A stretch of DNA of 9,939 nt, taken from positions 1 through 9,939 of the forward strand of contig CAAEDZ010000189.1 in the NCBI GenBank assembly GCA_900754775.1, read 5' to 3'. Source of the stretch: Clostridia bacterium. GTDB taxonomy: Bacteria > Bacillota_A > Clostridia > Christensenellales > Aristaeellaceae. Made by a program: the position numbers and the translations under genes. A model generated the notes under the pieces. The model saw nothing but the letters and a program-made list of their open reading frames with translations, ran no database searches and was not told the DNA's origin. How positions within the stretch are numbered: position 1 is the first letter of the stretch; every line of letters begins with the position of its first letter. Positions 1 to 5,876 of this stretch are shown here, piece after piece.

Positions 1-8
1 AGGATGGC

Positions 9-548
9 GTGAGACCGTTGGCCGGGGAAAGCCCGCGGCCCGCTTCCGCGCTGCCTTCTGAGGGCGCGCGGGAAGCGCCGCGGGAAGACGGTCAATCCCT
101 CCATCGCGGCTGCGCCGCGCCAAAAGGCTCCCCTTGGCATCAAGGGGAGCTGTCAGCGAAGCTGACTGAGGGGTTGCCCTTTACACAAGAGCAACTTTTG
201 AGCGGAGCCATTCCAGAGAATAGCGCGTGTTCCTCCGTCGGCGTTCCCGGCATTGAAAAGCCGCCGGCGAACGCCTCGAAGGAGGAGTACCACGCCTATT
301 TGGTGCGCCTACAGGAGCATTTCGCGCGGGAGGACGCAGCCGCCGCCGCGGAGAGAGCGCGGCAGGCGGCCGAGCATGTTCCGGAGCGAAGGGTGCCGGA
401 GTTTGTGCGGGAGAGATTGAAACAACTCCGCGCCCAAGCGGCGGCGCGGCGGGCGCGGGAGCGCGCAGAAAGCGAGGCGCGCTATCGAAAAGCGCTTGCC
501 ACCTGGTTCGGCGATACAAGCGCTGAGAAAGCGGAGTGCTGCGCGTGA
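9..548 (+). CDS. Hypothetical charged helical protein; 5' part lies in a repeat
   Basis: I do not recognise this 179-residue frame. It opens with GTG at 9 and ends with TGA at 546-548. From about residue 82 the codons look genuinely coding (third positions mostly G or C, as in the neighbours). The protein there is a long Ala/Glu/Arg-rich helix, probably coiled-coil or nucleic-acid-associated, ending near a Trp-Phe-Gly-Asp segment. The first 80 residues are low-complexity, and residues of about 29-56 are simply a translation of the hairpin repeat at 93-176. There is no convincing ribosome site at the GTG and no in-frame Met after it. The real gene may be a 3' remnant whose start was displaced by the repeat, or the start may be a non-ATG codon further in. 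It converges on the flavodoxin gene. Existence as a functional gene is uncertain. Confidence 0.35.
   Translation: MRPLAGESPRPASALPSEGAREAPREDGQSLHRGCAAPKGSPWHQGELSAKLTEGLPFTQEQLLSGAIPENSACSSVGVPGIEKPPANASKEEYHAYLVRLQEHFAREDAAAAAERARQAAEHVPERRVPEFVRERLKQLRAQAAARRARERAESEARYRKALATWFGDTSAEKAECCA
93..176. repeat. Cloverleaf-like interspersed repeat, intact copy
   Basis: The outer ends CAATCCCTC (93-101) and GAGGGGTTG (168-176) are complementary at 8 of 9 positions. Three perfect hairpins lie inside: CGCGGC/GCCGCG (105-110/114-119, 3-base loop), a 10-bp stem GCTCCCCTTG/CAAGGGGAGC (127-136/141-150, 4-base loop), and GTCAGC/GCTGAC (152-157/161-166, GAA loop). The 28 bases 149-176 recur exactly, inverted, at 3797-3824. 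A degenerate further module, CCCTTTACACAAGAGC, follows at 177-192. From memory this resembles a repeat scattered through gut Clostridia; I cannot verify that here. It carries no gene of its own. Confidence 0.75.
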
Positions 549-597
549 ATGGCCTAGAAGCCTTCCGCCGCGGCGGCGCGAAAACGGGCGCGCGGCC

Positions 598-1152
598 TTA
601 GAGGGCGATCGAGGCGTATTCCAGCCCCTGGCTTTGCAAGGTTTCCAGCAGGCGGATGCGCTCGCCAAAGCGCTCGGCGGCCAGCGCGATTTCGGCCTCG
701 GTGGGATGGCCTTTCAGCAAGGCCCAGCGCGCCTCGCTGGCCGGGGAAGCGCTGTGCGGGCCGCTGGTACCGGCGGCGCGGAAGCGGTCGATCATCGCCT
801 GGGACATGGCTCCATTGCACACGTAGCCGCCCAGCAGGCAATTTTTCTCCTTGAGCAGGGCCGCGCCCGCGGCGAGGGAGGCGTGCGCGTGCGCGGAATC
901 GGCCCAGAAGGCCAGCGTGCAGAACACGCCCACGGTTTTGCCGGAAAGCTTTTCCATAAAGGCTTTCATGGCGGCGTTGGGGCCGCCCTTATCCACCCAG
1001 TAGCCCAGGAGCACCACATCGGCGTCGAGCGCCGGTTCGCCCTGCGCCAGATCAAAAATTTGCTTGTCCGCCACCGGCAGGGCCGCGAAAATGCCCTCCG
1101 CCAGGCGGCGCGTGCAGCCGGAAAGGCTGGAATACACGATTTGTACTTTCAT
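598..1152 (-). CDS. Flavodoxin family protein, likely electron donor
   Basis: A 184-residue cytoplasmic flavodoxin-fold protein. It starts with a beta strand (MKVQIVYSS) followed by the FMN phosphate-binding loop SSLSGCT at residues 8-14. The second half holds the strand VVLLGYWVDKGGPN and the segment GKTVGVFCTLAF typical of stand-alone clostridial flavodoxin-like proteins. The ATG follows GGAGGAGG by 7 bases and lies 24 bases after the second component-1 gene, so it is the last gene of the operon. Flavodoxins reduce nitrogenase iron proteins in known systems. Position and family suggest that it passes electrons to the NifH-like protein encoded at 7741-8535. It could instead be an FMN-dependent reductase acting on the same substrate. 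Family assignment is firm; partner is inference. Confidence 0.85.
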   Translation of the reverse strand: MKVQIVYSSLSGCTRRLAEGIFAALPVADKQIFDLAQGEPALDADVVLLGYWVDKGGPNAAMKAFMEKLSGKTVGVFCTLAFWADSAHAHASLAAGAALLKEKNCLLGGYVCNGAMSQAMIDRFRAAGTSGPHSASPASEARWALLKGHPTEAEIALAAERFGERIRLLETLQSQGLEYASIAL

Positions 1153-1176
1153 GGTTTGGCCTCCTCCATTTGGGGT

Positions 1177-2409
1177 TTACGCGAGGGTTTCCAGGTATTC
1201 TTCCACGCTCTCGAGCAGGGCGTCCGCTCCGCGGGGCCCGGCCAGGGGCAGGTGGGTGGCAGTCTGCGCGCCGTGCACCAGCGGCATGCTCGCGCGCACG
1301 AAGAAGTTGTCCGGCGCGAGCAGCGCGTGCGAGACCTCGTCGGCCAGCACGAGCTGATGGCGCAGGCCGCGCAGGAGCTCGATGCGCTCCTTTTCCACCG
1401 GCAGGTGGCGCACGGCGGGGTCGGGCGCTTCCAGCGCGCGCAGGCTGTGCGCGCTGAGGCGGTTTTCCACGCGGAGCCCCACCTCTTCCAGGAACGCCGC
1501 CAGGCCGCGCACCATTTCGTATTCGCCGTAGAGCGTGGCGGTGGGGCGATGCTGTTTCCGCATGCGGGCGTACATGCGCAACTGGCTGGCCTGCAGGCTT
1601 TTCTCCTTCAGCTCGCGCACCAGTTCGGGCGCGATGGGCTGGCCGAGCGCGTCGGCCACGCGCTCCAGCCAGGCGAGCGTGCCCGCGTAGCCATAGGGCG
1701 CGCCTGCCACATAGGGCGTGTGGCACGTTTCCGCGAGGATCTGCGCCGCGGGCAGGGCCTCCCCGCGCAGCACGAGGTTCAGCCGCGCTTCGCCGCAGGT
1801 TTCCACCGCGCGCATGTCCGTGTCCAGGCACAAGCAGGCGTGCATCTCCATGCCGAAGGCCGCGCGCATCAGGCGAACGATTTCGTTCCGGTCGCTGCGC
1901 GCGCGGTACGCCCCGGCGGACAGGCCCAGCAGGTTGTAGGTGTTCTCTGCCCGCTTTTGCGCGGGGGCGACCGCCTGTTCGGCGATCAGGCGATAGGTTT
2001 CGCACAGGCCTGCGCTGTAATCGCCGCGGAAGCCGCCCTGCTCAAAGGCGATGAGGCGGGCGCGCACTTTCTCCTGCATGTAAGCGCACACGCCGCGCAA
2101 ATCCGTGCCGATCACCGCCGAAACGGACGAGGCCACCACGAAGATCACCCGCGGCGCGTAGTTCTGATCGACCTCCACGAGCGCCCGCTCCAGCCGGGAA
2201 ACGTCGCCCATCACCACGTCGTCCTCGCTCATGTGGGTGGTGAACAGGCGGTTCTGCTGATCCACGCCCAGGCCGCCAAACAGGCTGATGCTATAGTGCG
2301 TGGTGCCCGCGGGGCCATATTCCAGCACCACGCTATCCTCGATGCACAGCAGGCTCCAGAGGATGCCCATGCGGTCCGAGGGCGTGGGAAAATAGCGGCA
2401 CAGGCTCAT
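1177..2409 (-). CDS. Nitrogenase component-1-like subunit lacking cluster cysteines
   Basis: A 410-residue member of the nitrogenase component 1 family (NifD/K/E/N, BchN/B, CfbD). Family hallmarks are EYGPAGTTHYS (residues 30-40), matching the HGPxGC segment of NifD, then TTHMSEDDVVMGD (57-69) and ASSVSAVIGTD (93-103), matching TECxxxxIGDD. All three positions that are bridging-cluster cysteines in other members are changed here: Ser11, Thr36 and Ser95. The FeMo-cofactor Cys position (near LNLVLRGEA) is also not Cys. The protein is about 100 residues shorter than NifK or BchB and has no C-terminal extension. ATG overlaps the stop of the 431-residue subunit gene (ATGA) and follows AAGGAGG by 6 bases, which implies a 1:1 complex. 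It should form a heterodimer or heterotetramer with that subunit and accept electrons from the NifH-like protein. Substrate unknown. Confidence 0.88.
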   Translation of the reverse strand: MSLCRYFPTPSDRMGILWSLLCIEDSVVLEYGPAGTTHYSISLFGGLGVDQQNRLFTTHMSEDDVVMGDVSRLERALVEVDQNYAPRVIFVVASSVSAVIGTDLRGVCAYMQEKVRARLIAFEQGGFRGDYSAGLCETYRLIAEQAVAPAQKRAENTYNLLGLSAGAYRARSDRNEIVRLMRAAFGMEMHACLCLDTDMRAVETCGEARLNLVLRGEALPAAQILAETCHTPYVAGAPYGYAGTLAWLERVADALGQPIAPELVRELKEKSLQASQLRMYARMRKQHRPTATLYGEYEMVRGLAAFLEEVGLRVENRLSAHSLRALEAPDPAVRHLPVEKERIELLRGLRHQLVLADEVSHALLAPDNFFVRASMPLVHGAQTATHLPLAGPRGADALLESVEEYLETLA

Positions 2410-3701
2410 GCGGCGCCTCCTTCCCGCAGGGCGCGCGCTTCCCGCGCGGCGGCGCGCAACGCCTGCGTCACAAAGGGCGTGATCTCATAGCCCAACATGT
2501 TGCTCACTCCGTCCGTGCGCACGAGGGCAATGCCCTTGGCGCGCAGGCGCGCGGCGTATTCGTGGCCCAGATAGAGCATGGGGTGCAACACATCGTAAAT
2601 GGATTGCAGCGGGGCGATGTTGGCCGTTTTGGTGATATAGGGGTCGCAATGGCGCAGGATGGCCGCGCGGTCCTCCTCGTCCTCGGGCAGGATGGCATTG
2701 CTCTGGATCACTTGGGGCTGCATGCCCAGTTCCACCATGAAGCGGTTGAATTCGTAGCAGCGCAAGGGAGTGTTGCCGTAGATATACGTTACGCCCCGCA
2801 GCTCCCGCGCGGCTTCCTCGCGGGCCGCTTCCGCCTGGGCGCGCAGGGTTTGCAGCCGCGCGGGCTGGGGCAGTTTGAGCGCGTCGAAGAGCGTTTGGTA
2901 GCAGGCCGCGATGCGCGCGGGGGCGGCGAATTTGTCGAACATGACGTAGGGCGTGCCAAAGGCGCTGCGCATCTTGCGTGCCAAAGGCAGGGCGGTATCG
3001 TCCACCACAATGTTCACCTGGGCCGCGGGCGCGTTGCGGATATCCTCCACGCGGCAGCCGCAGGGCAGGCGCAGGCCGACGCGCACCCCCGCCTCTTGCA
3101 AAACGCCAAACAGTTCGGTTTCCTGGAAATCGCCCAGGCGCTGGCCCAGCAGGTTGACGCTGCCATCGCAGGGACGCGCGCGCATCAGGTCGAAGCAGGC
3201 GGTCATGGTGCGCTCCACGCCGGGCAGGTGGTTTTCGCACTTGAAGTGCTCCGTGTGCACGGCCATCACGGGCAGGCCGTATTTTTCGGTGAGCGCGGCG
3301 GCCACGGCGTCAAAGTCGTCGCCGATGACCTCCACCACGCAGGTGGTGACCAAAAACACCGCCTGCGGGTGGTATTCCTCCATCATTTCGGCAAACGCCG
3401 CCTCGACTTTCTTTGCGCAGCCGAACGTCACGTCGTGCCCATCCAGGGCCACGGACACGCAGCGGCCGTGCAGGCCGCCGAAGTTTTCCGCCTGCACGCT
3501 GAAATGCTTGGTGTAATAGGTGCACTCGTCGGTGCCGATGATGAGCATCAGCGCGTCCGATATGCCGCGCACGGCCATGGCCGCGCCCATCAGCGGGCAG
3601 TGGGTGCCGGGGAACATGGCCGCCGTGAGCGGACGCACGTCCTTGATCGTCTCCACGCTCCCCAGGCGCTTCATCCGCGCGAGCAGCTGGTTTCCATCCA
3701 T
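2406..3701 (-). CDS. Nitrogenase component-1-like subunit carrying the cluster cysteines
   Basis: A 431-residue catalytic-type subunit of the nitrogenase component 1 family. The three conserved cysteines are Cys35 (GTHCPLMGA), Cys60 (TDECTYYTK) and Cys121 (TTCVVEVIGDD). Their spacing of 25 and 61 equals what I recall for BchN of DPOR (Cys26, 51, 112); NifK has 25 and 58. Residues 149-158 form His-x2-His-x2-Cys-x2-His, where NifK has HTPSFVGSHV. A CGC motif sits at 214-216. The NifD cofactor ligands Cys275 and His442 have no counterpart: the first aligns with the Asp-Asp of VNIVVDD, and the second region reads VRTDGVSNMLGYE. Hence it is a nitrogenase-like reductase, not a nitrogenase. ATG follows GGAGG by 7 bases. 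It is translationally coupled to the 410-residue subunit. Known relatives reduce tetrapyrroles or C-S bonds; the substrate here is open. Confidence 0.9.
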   Translation of the reverse strand: MDGNQLLARMKRLGSVETIKDVRPLTAAMFPGTHCPLMGAAMAVRGISDALMLIIGTDECTYYTKHFSVQAENFGGLHGRCVSVALDGHDVTFGCAKKVEAAFAEMMEEYHPQAVFLVTTCVVEVIGDDFDAVAAALTEKYGLPVMAVHTEHFKCENHLPGVERTMTACFDLMRARPCDGSVNLLGQRLGDFQETELFGVLQEAGVRVGLRLPCGCRVEDIRNAPAAQVNIVVDDTALPLARKMRSAFGTPYVMFDKFAAPARIAACYQTLFDALKLPQPARLQTLRAQAEAAREEAARELRGVTYIYGNTPLRCYEFNRFMVELGMQPQVIQSNAILPEDEEDRAAILRHCDPYITKTANIAPLQSIYDVLHPMLYLGHEYAARLRAKGIALVRTDGVSNMLGYEITPFVTQALRAAAREARALREGGAA

Positions 3702-3745
3702 GTGTTTTCCTCCAGAGTGGTTTTTGCAAAGCGTTGATTTGTTCG

Positions 3746-3774
3746 TTGATAAAGCTAGTACGCATTCTCGGCAA
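3746..3774 (-). promoter_or_regulatory. Possible weak promoter for the component-1 and flavodoxin genes
   Basis: On the minus strand TTGCCG (3774-3769) and TATCAA (3751-3746) are separated by exactly 17 bases, each matching the vegetative consensus at 4 of 6 positions. It would start transcription near 3739, about 38 bases before the ATG. In a spacer of this length such a match can arise by chance. Confidence 0.25.
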
Positions 3775-3796
3775 GCTTCGCTGCCAGCGCAAAGGT

Positions 3797-3972
3797 CAAC
3801 CCCTCAGTCAGCTTCGCTGACAGCGTCCTCAGTTCGGCATAGTCGTCTCCCTTCGCTCGCAGAGCTCGCTTGGGATACTCCTTGCCTCACTGGACTCATC
3901 GGCAGCTATTGCAGCCACTGGCTGCGCTGCCTCTTTCGTCCCCCTTACACAGGGGAGCCTTTGAGGACGCTG
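3797..3972. repeat. Split copy of the cloverleaf repeat with 115-base structured insert
   Basis: Bases 3797-3824 equal the reverse complement of 149-176 over 28 bases. The partner hairpin module resumes at about 3941-3963 (CCCCTTACACAGGGGAGCC), so about 115 bases separate halves that are adjacent in the left copy. The insert has nested stems: GGCAGC/GCTGCC (3901-3906/3926-3931) around GCAGCC/GGCTGC (3911-3916/3920-3925, ACT loop). An 11-bp perfect inverted repeat, CAGCGTCCTCA (3821-3831) and TGAGGACGCTG (3962-3972), brackets 152 bases. No transposase is encoded, so if mobile it is non-autonomous. A composite repeat type is an equally good reading. Confidence 0.65.
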
Positions 3973-4017
3973 AAGACGAGGACGCGGGCGAAACAGGCGA
4001 GGGCGGTGCGAAGAAAA

Positions 4018-4797
4018 TTAGCCGATTTCCCGATAGGCGATCACGGGCTTTTCCCGGCCCGGCAGGTGGACGATATCGCACTCCACGTCGTACACGTCGC
4101 GCATCATTTGCGGCGTGATGACGTCGCAGGGCTTGCCCTCGCCATACTTTTTGCCGTCTTTGATGACCACGATCCAGTCGCTCACTTCCATCGCGTGGCT
4201 GAGGTCGTGCAAGACCATCACCACGCCGATGCCGCTTTCGCGGTTGAGCCGCTTGATCAGGCGCATCATTTCCATCTGGTGGGCGATGTCCAGATACGTG
4301 GTCGGTTCATCCAGAAAGAGGATTTCCGGCTGCTGCGTGAGCACCGTGGCGATCCACACGCGCTGGGATTCGCCGCCGGAGCATTCGTTGATGGATTTGT
4401 CGCGCAGCGGCCACACGCCCGTGGCCTGCATGGCCCAATCGATGATCTTTTCGTCCTCCTCGCTGTGGCGCGCGTACCACTTTTGGTGCGGCACGCGGCC
4501 ATAGCCCACCAGATCGCGCACCTGGAAATCCGGCGGCGCGCTGTGCACCTGGGGCAAAACGCCAATGTGGCGCGCTAGCTCCTTGGCCGTGAATTCCTTC
4601 AGACCGCGCCCATCGAGATACACCGCGCCGCGCCGGTAATCCAGCAGGCGGGTGAGCCCCTTGAGCACGGTGGATTTGCCCGAGCCGTTCGGCCCGATGA
4701 TCGAAGTGATTTTTCCCTTTTGCACGCGGATATCCATATCCTTTACCGCGGTGTAATCGCCATAGGCGATTTCCAGCTTTTCCGCCCGAATTTCCAT
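4018..4797 (-). CDS. ABC importer ATPase, iron-chelate/cobalamin (FecE/FepC/BtuD) type
   Basis: A 259-residue ATP-binding subunit that powers the importer from the cytoplasmic face, normally as a homodimer. All motifs are intact: Walker A GPNGSGKST at 35-43, Q-loop PQ at 82-83, signature CSGGESQR at 139-146 (Cys replacing the usual Leu), Walker B ILFLDEPTTYLD at 159-170, and the H-loop His197 in VLHD. The length is normal for the siderophore/cobalamin class, and AHQMEMM after the D-loop fits that class. The ATG is 47 bases after the permease stop with GAAGGGA about 9 bases upstream. It is the last importer gene before the repeat-filled spacer. The substrate cannot be told from the ATPase. Confidence 0.95.
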   Translation of the reverse strand: MEIRAEKLEIAYGDYTAVKDMDIRVQKGKITSIIGPNGSGKSTVLKGLTRLLDYRRGAVYLDGRGLKEFTAKELARHIGVLPQVHSAPPDFQVRDLVGYGRVPHQKWYARHSEEDEKIIDWAMQATGVWPLRDKSINECSGGESQRVWIATVLTQQPEILFLDEPTTYLDIAHQMEMMRLIKRLNRESGIGVVMVLHDLSHAMEVSDWIVVIKDGKKYGEGKPCDVITPQMMRDVYDVECDIVHLPGREKPVIAYREIG

Positions 4798-4844
4798 AAA
4801 CGCGATCCCTTCTTTCTAGACCCTTGCCATAAAACTGCGGCGCG

Positions 4845-5876
4845 TCAATGCCCGCGTACGCTGCCCTTTTTGCGCAGCATGTACAGGAAGAATGGCCCGC
4901 CCGTGACGGACATGACGATGCCCACGGGGATTTCCATGCCGGGCACGATGGTGCGGCCGATGGTATCGGCCACGAGCAGCACCACCGCGCCCAGCAGCAC
5001 GCTGGTGGGCAACATGGCCTTGTAATCCGAACCGACCAGGATGCGCGCGATGTGCGGCACCACCAGGCCCACGAAGCCGATCATGCCCGCCACGGACACC
5101 GTGGCCGCCGCCAGGAAGGCGGACACGGCCGAGAGGCACACGCGGCTGAGGCTGACCTTCACGCCCAGGCTCTTGGCCATTTCATCGCCCAGTTGCAGCG
5201 TGTTGGCGCTCTTGATGCAGGCGAAGGCCAGCACCAGGCCCACGCTCGCGTAGGCGGCCAGGATTTGCACCTGCTGCCAGGAGCGGCCGGAAAGGCTGCC
5301 GTTCATGAAGGCGAGCACGCCTTCCAGGCTATCGGAATTGAGCATTTGCAACAGCGAGTTGTACGCGCCCAGCACCGAATTGATGGCCACGCCGGAGAGG
5401 ATGATGCGCACGGGATCCACGCCGCCCTTCCAGGCCAGCGAATAGATGAGCGCGCAGGCGAGCGCCGCGCCCGCGAAGGCGAAAATGGGCACCGAGTTGG
5501 TGAGATGGGGGAAGATGAGCAAAATGGTGGTCGCCGCCGTGCCCGCGCCAGCGGATACGCCGATGGTGCCGGGGTCGGCCAGGGGGTTGCGCATCACGGA
5601 TTGCAGCAGCGCGCCCGAGGCGGAGAGCGAGGCGCCGATCAGCAGCGCCAGCAGCAGGCGCGGCAGGCGCAGGTTATAGAGGATGACCTTGACGGTGTTC
5701 TCCTCGCCGCTAAGCAGGGCGCGCAGGATCTCCGGAATGGAGTATCCCGCGCTGCCCACCGAAAGAGCGACCAAGGACAAGACCGCCATCGCCACGATCA
5801 AAAACAGCCAGATGCTGCCCACCTTTAGGGCGTTGATGCCGCGCTTTTGCGATGTCTTGTTCATGGACGGCCTCAT
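4845..5876 (-). CDS. ABC importer permease, FecCD/BtuC family
   Basis: A membrane subunit of 343 residues, the normal length for the FecCD family, whose members have about ten transmembrane helices and dimerise. Recognisable segments are LRLPRLLLALLIGASLSASGA, then MRNPLADPGTIGVSAGAG and, late in the protein, GFVGLVVPHIARILVG, which lies at the ATPase-coupling region. It would carry a metal chelate, corrinoid or heme-like ligand across the membrane. The first ATG overlaps the binding-protein stop (ATGA) but has no ribosome site before it. A second ATG four codons on (5864-5862) follows TGAGG by 6 bases and may be the true start, giving 339 residues. Only one permease gene is present, so a homodimer is expected. 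Confidence 0.95.
   Translation of the reverse strand: MRPSMNKTSQKRGINALKVGSIWLFLIVAMAVLSLVALSVGSAGYSIPEILRALLSGEENTVKVILYNLRLPRLLLALLIGASLSASGALLQSVMRNPLADPGTIGVSAGAGTAATTILLIFPHLTNSVPIFAFAGAALACALIYSLAWKGGVDPVRIILSGVAINSVLGAYNSLLQMLNSDSLEGVLAFMNGSLSGRSWQQVQILAAYASVGLVLAFACIKSANTLQLGDEMAKSLGVKVSLSRVCLSAVSAFLAAATVSVAGMIGFVGLVVPHIARILVGSDYKAMLPTSVLLGAVVLLVADTIGRTIVPGMEIPVGIVMSVTGGPFFLYMLRKKGSVRGH

Larger units (their letters stand above)
3702..4017 (-). other. Intergenic spacer inside the operon, filled by repeats
   Basis: This is the only long break in the seven-gene unit, which otherwise has overlaps or gaps of 24 and 47 bases. I see no convincing small gene. Most of it is the split repeat (3797-3972). 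Read on the minus strand there follow a further imperfect hairpin (3771-3786, again with a GCGAAGC-type loop), a possible weak promoter (3746-3774) and the ribosome site of the 431-residue subunit gene (GGAGG, 7 bases before ATG). No stem followed by a T-run is seen after the ATPase stop, so read-through from the importer genes remains possible. Confidence 0.6.

Noticed and set aside
565..576. CCGCCGCGGCGG palindrome between the hypothetical frame and the flavodoxin stop as a terminator.
   Set aside because: It has no loop and no T-run and is pure GC repeat; factor-independent termination cannot be supported.
496..2490. A 664-codon open frame on the plus strand, and other long plus-strand frames at 2562-3737 and 6722-7825.
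   Set aside because: These are antisense shadows of strongly supported minus-strand genes in GC-rich DNA; the translations are His/Ala/Arg/Gln-rich and match no family.
3880..3945. Hammerhead-ribozyme-like words on the minus strand: GGACGAAAG, then CCGATGAGTCC about 32 bases on, which could pair GGAC with GTCC as in an open stem II form.
   Set aside because: The core would read CCGATGA with C for the invariant U4, and the sequence between forms one continuous hairpin with a bulge, not the two separate stems I and III required.
3797..3972. A CRISPR array or integron attachment site from the repeated hairpin modules.
   Set aside because: There are no regularly spaced direct repeats with unique spacers, and no cas or integrase gene is visible.
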